From contig JANQPD010000095.1 in NCBI GenBank assembly GCA_028285465.1, positions 1 to 64,000 on the forward strand: a DNA stretch of 64,000 bases, read 5' to 3'. A program made the position numbers and the translations under genes. This DNA comes from Owenweeksia sp. GTDB lineage: Bacteria > Bacteroidota > Bacteroidia > Flavobacteriales > Schleiferiaceae. Position 1 is the first letter of the stretch. Each line of letters begins with the position of its first letter. Shown here one piece after another: positions 60,537-64,000 of the stretch. The notes under the pieces are model-generated. The model did no database searches. It saw only the letters and a program-made list of their open reading frames with translations, and had not been told where the DNA came from.

Positions 60537-60567
60537 TTTAACGAATGAAGGGGCAAAAGTACTTTTT
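60537..60567 (+). promoter_or_regulatory. Candidate promoter of the leucine dehydrogenase-like gene
   Basis: TTTA (60537-60540), 19-nt spacer, TACTTTTT (60560-60567); one mismatch in each box. Expected start about 60573, so the ATG at 60608, not one at 60545, is used. Confidence 0.5.
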
Positions 60568-60607
60568 CTCCCTCTCACAACTGTTATTTATTTTATTGAT
60601 AAAACCG

Positions 60608-61699
60608 ATGAGTGACATCAGCATACTGGAATCCCCCACTCAGCTAGGGCCGATCTTTGGCTCCGAAGCATTTAAAAATCATGAACAAGTAGTTTTTTGT
60701 CAAGATGAAGAAACGGGCCTGAAGGCCATTATAGGTATACACAGTACTACCCTGGGACCTGCCCTTGGCGGTACCCGCATGTGGAAATACAAAAGTGAGT
60801 CGGAAGCGATCCGGGATGTACTGCGCTTAAGCCGCGGCATGACCTATAAGGCGTCTATTTCGGGTTTAAACTTGGGAGGAGGAAAAGCAGTGATCATTGG
60901 TGATAGCCGGGTAGATAAAACGGATGCTTTGATGCGCAAATTCGGGGAGTTTGTAAATTCACTTTCCGGCCGCTACATCACAGCCGAGGATGTAGGCATA
61001 AACACGCACGACATGGAAATGGTAAAACTCTCCACTGATCATGTAACCGGCATTCCGCAAAGTATGGGCGGCAGCGGAGATCCTTCTCCGGTAACGGCAT
61101 ACGGAGTTTTTATGGGGATGAAGGCAGCTACCAAATACAAGTGGGGAACGGATGAGCTTGCGGGAAAGAAAGTACTGGTGCAGGGCATTGGCCATGTAGG
61201 GGAAACCCTGGTGAAACACCTGGTCGAAGCAGGTGCCGATGTACTGATCAACGACATTCACGAAGACCGCCTGCTGGAGGTTTCGGAAAAGTTTAACGCC
61301 GCCATCGTGCGAGGGCATAACATTTTTGCAGAGGAGATGGACATTTATGCCCCCTGTGCGCTTGGGGCCACCATTAATACAGAAAGCATCCCTCAGATGA
61401 ATTGTAGTGTGATTGCCGGGGCAGCAAACAACCAACTGGCAAATGAACTTGAACACGGCCGTATGCTTAAAGAAGCGGGTATTGTATATGCGCCGGACTT
61501 TTTGATCAATGCCGGTGGGCTGATCAACGTATACTCTGAAATAGCAAAATACGATAGGGCGGAGGCGCTTCGTAGAACCGAGAATATTTACCATACCACG
61601 CTTGATATCCTGACGAGGTCCGAATCAGAAAACATGACCACGCACCAGGCAGCTTTGGCGATAGCCGAAGAAAGAGTGCAAAAAGCAAAAAAGGCTTGA
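60608..61699 (+). CDS. Glu/Leu/Phe/Val dehydrogenase family, leucine dehydrogenase-like
   Basis: ATG at 60608 gives 363 residues (MSDISILESP...), the usual length of leucine dehydrogenases and shorter than glutamate dehydrogenases (about 450). TLGPALGGTRMW and GLNLGGGKAVI carry the substrate-binding and catalytic Lys residues (about 70 and 90), TAEDVGI the Asp, and VLVQGIGHVGETLVKHL the NAD-binding loop (about 188-204). It deaminates branched-chain amino acids oxidatively. Confidence 0.9.
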   Translation: MSDISILESPTQLGPIFGSEAFKNHEQVVFCQDEETGLKAIIGIHSTTLGPALGGTRMWKYKSESEAIRDVLRLSRGMTYKASISGLNLGGGKAVIIGDSRVDKTDALMRKFGEFVNSLSGRYITAEDVGINTHDMEMVKLSTDHVTGIPQSMGGSGDPSPVTAYGVFMGMKAATKYKWGTDELAGKKVLVQGIGHVGETLVKHLVEAGADVLINDIHEDRLLEVSEKFNAAIVRGHNIFAEEMDIYAPCALGATINTESIPQMNCSVIAGAANNQLANELEHGRMLKEAGIVYAPDFLINAGGLINVYSEIAKYDRAEALRRTENIYHTTLDILTRSESENMTTHQAALAIAEERVQKAKKA

Positions 61700-61746
61700 C
61701 CCGTTTTAACTTACAAACCAGTTCTCTTATTATTTAACCAGAAAAC

Positions 61747-62688
61747 ATGCTCAGCCGGAGACACCTCAGAATTAAAGTAATGCAGGCCCTGTACGAGTAC
61801 TTCCAGCAGGAAGATGCAGATATGGCCAAATCTGAAAAGAAGTTGAGCAGTAGCATCAACGACATTTATGAGCTCTATTTGTATGAGCTTAAAGCCCTGG
61901 CTTTGGTGCGGGAATTTGCCGAGGAACAGATAGAGATAAAGCGCAATAAAAAACTTCCAACCGAGGGTGACCTCAACCCCAATCTACGCTTTTTAAACAA
62001 CCGTTTCCTGGCCTGGCTGGATACCAGTGAGGTACTTGCCAAAGAACTGGAACAAAACCACATTAAGTGGGGAGACGAGCGTGACTTGATAAAAAGCGTA
62101 TGGCGTGCGTTTCAGAAAAGTGAGGCCTACCTGGAATATATGTCATCCCGCAAAGGTGATCTGAAAGAAGATGTGAAATTGGTGAAACAGCTTTATGGAA
62201 ATGGCTTTGTGCACGATGAGCGCTTTCACCAGTTTTATGAAGAACGCTCTTTGCATTGGGCAGACGACCTGGATGCCGCGCAAATGCTGGTGGTAAAGAC
62301 CATAAGAAAGTTTAACGAAGAAAGTCACTCACGAACCCCCCTGATCCCTTTGCTCAAGAACCGGGAAGATATGGAGTTTGCCATGCGCCTCTTCAGGAAA
62401 GTGGTGCTTAGCTCGGGTAACCTGGAGAAACGCATTGAGCAAAAGGCTAAAAACTGGGAAACGGAACGCATTGCCTTGCTGGATATAATCCTGATCAAAA
62501 TGGGGATCACTGAAATGGTAGAGTTCAGGGATATCCCGGTAAAAGTTACGCTTAACGAGTACATTGAACTGAGCAAAGAATACAGTTCTCCCAAGAGTGG
62601 AAACTTTGTAAATGGGATACTCGATAAGATCAGGAATGAGATGCAGGGAGAAGGAGAAATAAGAAAAGTTGGCAGGGGTTTACTTTAG
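61747..62688 (+). CDS. nusB: Transcription antitermination factor NusB, long form
   Basis: At 313 residues it is twice the length of E. coli NusB, as is normal in Bacteroidota. It opens with MLSRRHLRIKVMQALYEYFQ; the C-terminal half (DMEFAMRLFRKVVLSSGNLEKRIEQKAKNWETERIALLDIILIKMGITEM) has the NusB core. It is the first gene of nusB-DUF1573-yajC-ybbR. Confidence 0.92.
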   Translation: MLSRRHLRIKVMQALYEYFQQEDADMAKSEKKLSSSINDIYELYLYELKALALVREFAEEQIEIKRNKKLPTEGDLNPNLRFLNNRFLAWLDTSEVLAKELEQNHIKWGDERDLIKSVWRAFQKSEAYLEYMSSRKGDLKEDVKLVKQLYGNGFVHDERFHQFYEERSLHWADDLDAAQMLVVKTIRKFNEESHSRTPLIPLLKNREDMEFAMRLFRKVVLSSGNLEKRIEQKAKNWETERIALLDIILIKMGITEMVEFRDIPVKVTLNEYIELSKEYSSPKSGNFVNGILDKIRNEMQGEGEIRKVGRGLL

Positions 62689-62699
62689 CATTATTTTTG
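62668..62699 (+). promoter_or_regulatory. Promoter of the DUF1573 gene
   Basis: GTTG (62668-62671), 20-nt spacer, TATTTTTG (62692-62699). It overlaps the 3' end of nusB; expected start about 62705, a leader of about 42 nt. Confidence 0.6.
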
Positions 62700-62746
62700 A
62701 TCCCTTCAAATTAGAACCGTTTTACTAATTCTATTTAAAATAAACC

Positions 62747-63241
62747 ATGAAAAAAACAGCTTTATTGATCGCAGGTATGTTTGTAGCAGTAAGTTTTACT
62801 GCATGTAATAACAATAACGCAGCTGACAAAATCTCCGAAGACACGGAAACCAAAGTAACGGCAGATGCCGTTGACAATGCCGGTACACCCGTATTTGCCT
62901 TTGACGAGGAAAAGTATGACTTCGGTACGATTAACGAAGGAGATATTGTGGAACATGAATTTACCTTCACCAATACGGGTGATGCTCCTTTGATTATTAC
63001 AAGCGCTACCGGAAGTTGCGGCTGTACCGTTCCGGAAAAGCCAAACGAGCCAATTGCTCCCGGTGAATCTTCCAAGATCAAAGTATCCTTTAACAGTACC
63101 GGTAAGCCTGGTAACCAGCAAAAAACCGTTACCATAAATGCCAATACGGTACCTGCTACTAAACTGATATACATCAGCGCCCAGGTAACACCTAAGGAGC
63201 CTACGGCTGAAACAGCGGCAGAAACGCCAGCACAGAGCTAA
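62747..63241 (+). CDS. DUF1573 lipoprotein
   Basis: A 164-residue protein with a lipoprotein signal (VSFTAC, Cys at 20) followed by an Asn-rich linker, then a DUF1573 Ig-like domain (about 48-140): FDEEKYDFGTINEGD, EHEFTFTNTGDAPL, SATGSCGCTVPEKP and KVSFNSTGKPG. Many Bacteroidota carry it in this spot. Function is unknown; it is envelope-located. Confidence 0.88.
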   Translation: MKKTALLIAGMFVAVSFTACNNNNAADKISEDTETKVTADAVDNAGTPVFAFDEEKYDFGTINEGDIVEHEFTFTNTGDAPLIITSATGSCGCTVPEKPNEPIAPGESSKIKVSFNSTGKPGNQQKTVTINANTVPATKLIYISAQVTPKEPTAETAAETPAQS

Positions 63242-63251
63242 ACACATACAA

Positions 63252-63599
63252 ATGACGCATATTTTATTACAAGCGGCCGGAGGCGGTGGCGCAGGACTCA
63301 ACAACCTGTTCTTGTTTGCCGCTCTTATATTGGTAATGTATTTTTTCTTCTTTCGTCCGCAAATCAAAAAGCAGAAAGAGGAAAAAAAATTCTCATCCGA
63401 AATAGCAAAAGGCATGCGCGTGGTAACCAGTAGTGGTATACACGGCAAGATCCTGGAGCTAGGCGAAACCACTATTATACTGGAGAGTGAAAACGCACGG
63501 TTGAAAGTGGAGCGCAGTGCGATAAGCAAAGAGTTAAGCGCCATATACCTGCCGAAGGAAGAAAAGGCTAAGCCGAAAAAGGCAGAAGCCAAAAAATAA
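63252..63599 (+). CDS. yajC: Preprotein translocase subunit YajC
   Basis: A 115-residue protein with one membrane helix (about residues 14-36, ending YFFFFRPQIKKQKE, the YajC signature) and a cytoplasmic SH3-like domain (SGIHGKILELGETTIILE). It associates with SecDF. It lies 10 nt after the DUF1573 gene and is followed by a terminator. Confidence 0.94.
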   Translation: MTHILLQAAGGGGAGLNNLFLFAALILVMYFFFFRPQIKKQKEEKKFSSEIAKGMRVVTSSGIHGKILELGETTIILESENARLKVERSAISKELSAIYLPKEEKAKPKKAEAKK

Positions 63600-63604
63600 G
63601 AGAA

Positions 63605-63629
63605 AACGGGCCCGGTGCCCGTTTTTTTT
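63605..63629 (+). terminator. Terminator of the DUF1573-yajC unit
   Basis: ACGGGC (63606-63611), 5-nt loop, GCCCGT (63617-63622) and a run of eight T. Confidence 0.85.
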
Positions 63630-63747
63630 GCTTCAACGCGAGCAAAGCTTAGCCGTAAAAAAGCTTTAAAAGGGAGCGAAGGTGCGCGCTCAAAGAAATA
63701 CTTCCCGTAATTTGCCGGACTTATGTTACGGGTACAAGCATTTTAAG

Positions 63748-64000
63748 ATGAAAAAAGAAGGCAAAACCAATTTTTGGCAAAGGTTAAAAAAGGGTTTCGG
63801 CAGGCGTGACAACCAGGCTAAGCTTTTTTTCTTGGTGCTCTCCGTTTTTCTTTGGTTTTTGATCAAACTGTCCAAAGAGGAGGGCTTTGTACAAACCATA
63901 GATTTTCCCGTGGTGTATGAGAATTTCCCTTCACATAAAGAGCTTAAGAATAACCCGCCCGAACAAATATCCATTCGCTTAAAGGCCCAGGGCTTTAACC
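63748..64000 (+). CDS. YbbR/CdaR-like protein (partial, 3' end off window)
   Basis: ATG at 63748; 84 codons are visible. A basic N-terminus (MKKEGKTNFWQRLKKGFGRR), one membrane helix (about residues 25-42, LFFLVLSVFLWFLIKLS) and the beginning of an extracytoplasmic YbbR domain (TIDFPVVYENFP). In Bacteroidota a YbbR gene followed by coaE commonly lies after yajC. YbbR proteins regulate the c-di-AMP cyclase in Firmicutes; that role is not shown here. Confidence 0.82.
   Translation, partial: MKKEGKTNFWQRLKKGFGRRDNQAKLFFLVLSVFLWFLIKLSKEEGFVQTIDFPVVYENFPSHKELKNNPPEQISIRLKAQGFN

Noticed and set aside
60959-61594. 211-codon minus-strand frame opposite the leucine dehydrogenase-like gene
   Set aside because: Antisense shadow of a well-conserved enzyme.
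1-64000. Mobile elements, CRISPR arrays, toxin-antitoxin or defence systems, tRNA/rRNA genes
   Set aside because: I looked for transposases, integrases, spaced direct repeats, cloverleaf-like spacers and known defence domains and saw none.

Overview
The window looks like chromosomal housekeeping DNA from a Bacteroidota member, most likely of the Flavobacteriia/Cryomorphaceae type; this assignment is an inference from gene content and order. The signs are: a large secreted SBBP-repeat protein; the order parA-parB-DUF5683-dapB-lepB-wbqC; the order nusB-DUF1573-yajC-ybbR; a long NusB and a 522-residue signal peptidase I; a DUF3276 PUR-alpha-like protein; futalosine-independent menaquinone genes; Bacteroidota-type promoters (TTTG, about 19 nt, TAnnTTTG); and almost no Shine-Dalgarno sequences. 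I see no tRNA, rRNA, CRISPR array, insertion sequence or prophage.

Layout. 1-6820, minus strand: a partial SBBP-repeat surface protein, a THUMP-like methyltransferase, an AI-2E-type permease, a DUF4159 protein, an alpha-oxoamine synthase (sphingolipid or sulfonolipid type), then DUF2752 and CD225 membrane proteins. 7170-9597, plus: mtaB, a small conserved ORF and an inositol-monophosphatase-family enzyme. 10240-12324, plus: a compact SRPBCC / DGPF (YCII) / ECF42-type sigma-factor module. 12350-17821, minus: amidase, MCE protein, membrane Fe-S protein, HAD protein, lipoprotein and CCG-domain protein, which reads as an envelope and electron-transfer run. 17896-28710, mainly plus: LptD-like protein, (minus) PabA/TrpG, RidA, dihydrolipoyl dehydrogenase, an OmpA/DinB/patatin unit and a lone ABC ATPase.

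28760-32009, minus: thrS-infC-rpmI-rplT with a clear terminator; infC lacks an ATG. 32175-43776: a menaquinone locus (hotdog thioesterase, isochorismate synthase, menD, a methyltransferase, two PH-domain membrane proteins, menA, menC, menE) interrupted by a TonB-dependent receptor on the other strand. menB and menH are not in the window. 43780-58633, minus: BASS transporter, glutaminase, HExxH protein, a small basic protein, an HI0933-like flavoprotein, an HisKA protein without an ATPase domain, DUF1648, acyl-CoA carboxylase beta subunit, SH3 protein, WbqC, LepB, DapB, DUF5683, ParB and ParA (with a plus-strand FMN reductase), and DUF3276. 58696-64000: ABC exporter, leucine-dehydrogenase-like enzyme, nusB, DUF1573, yajC and a partial YbbR protein.

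The most notable points are regulatory rather than a new defence or mobile system. The ECF42 module has a candidate own-type promoter, and a terminator whose T-run touches the sigma-factor start codon. infC appears to start at a CTG. Several promoters lie so close to start codons that near-leaderless mRNAs are predicted. A perfect terminator hairpin sits between two divergent genes, and a sensor-type HisKA protein lacks its kinase ATPase domain. I did not find a convincing undescribed multi-gene system.
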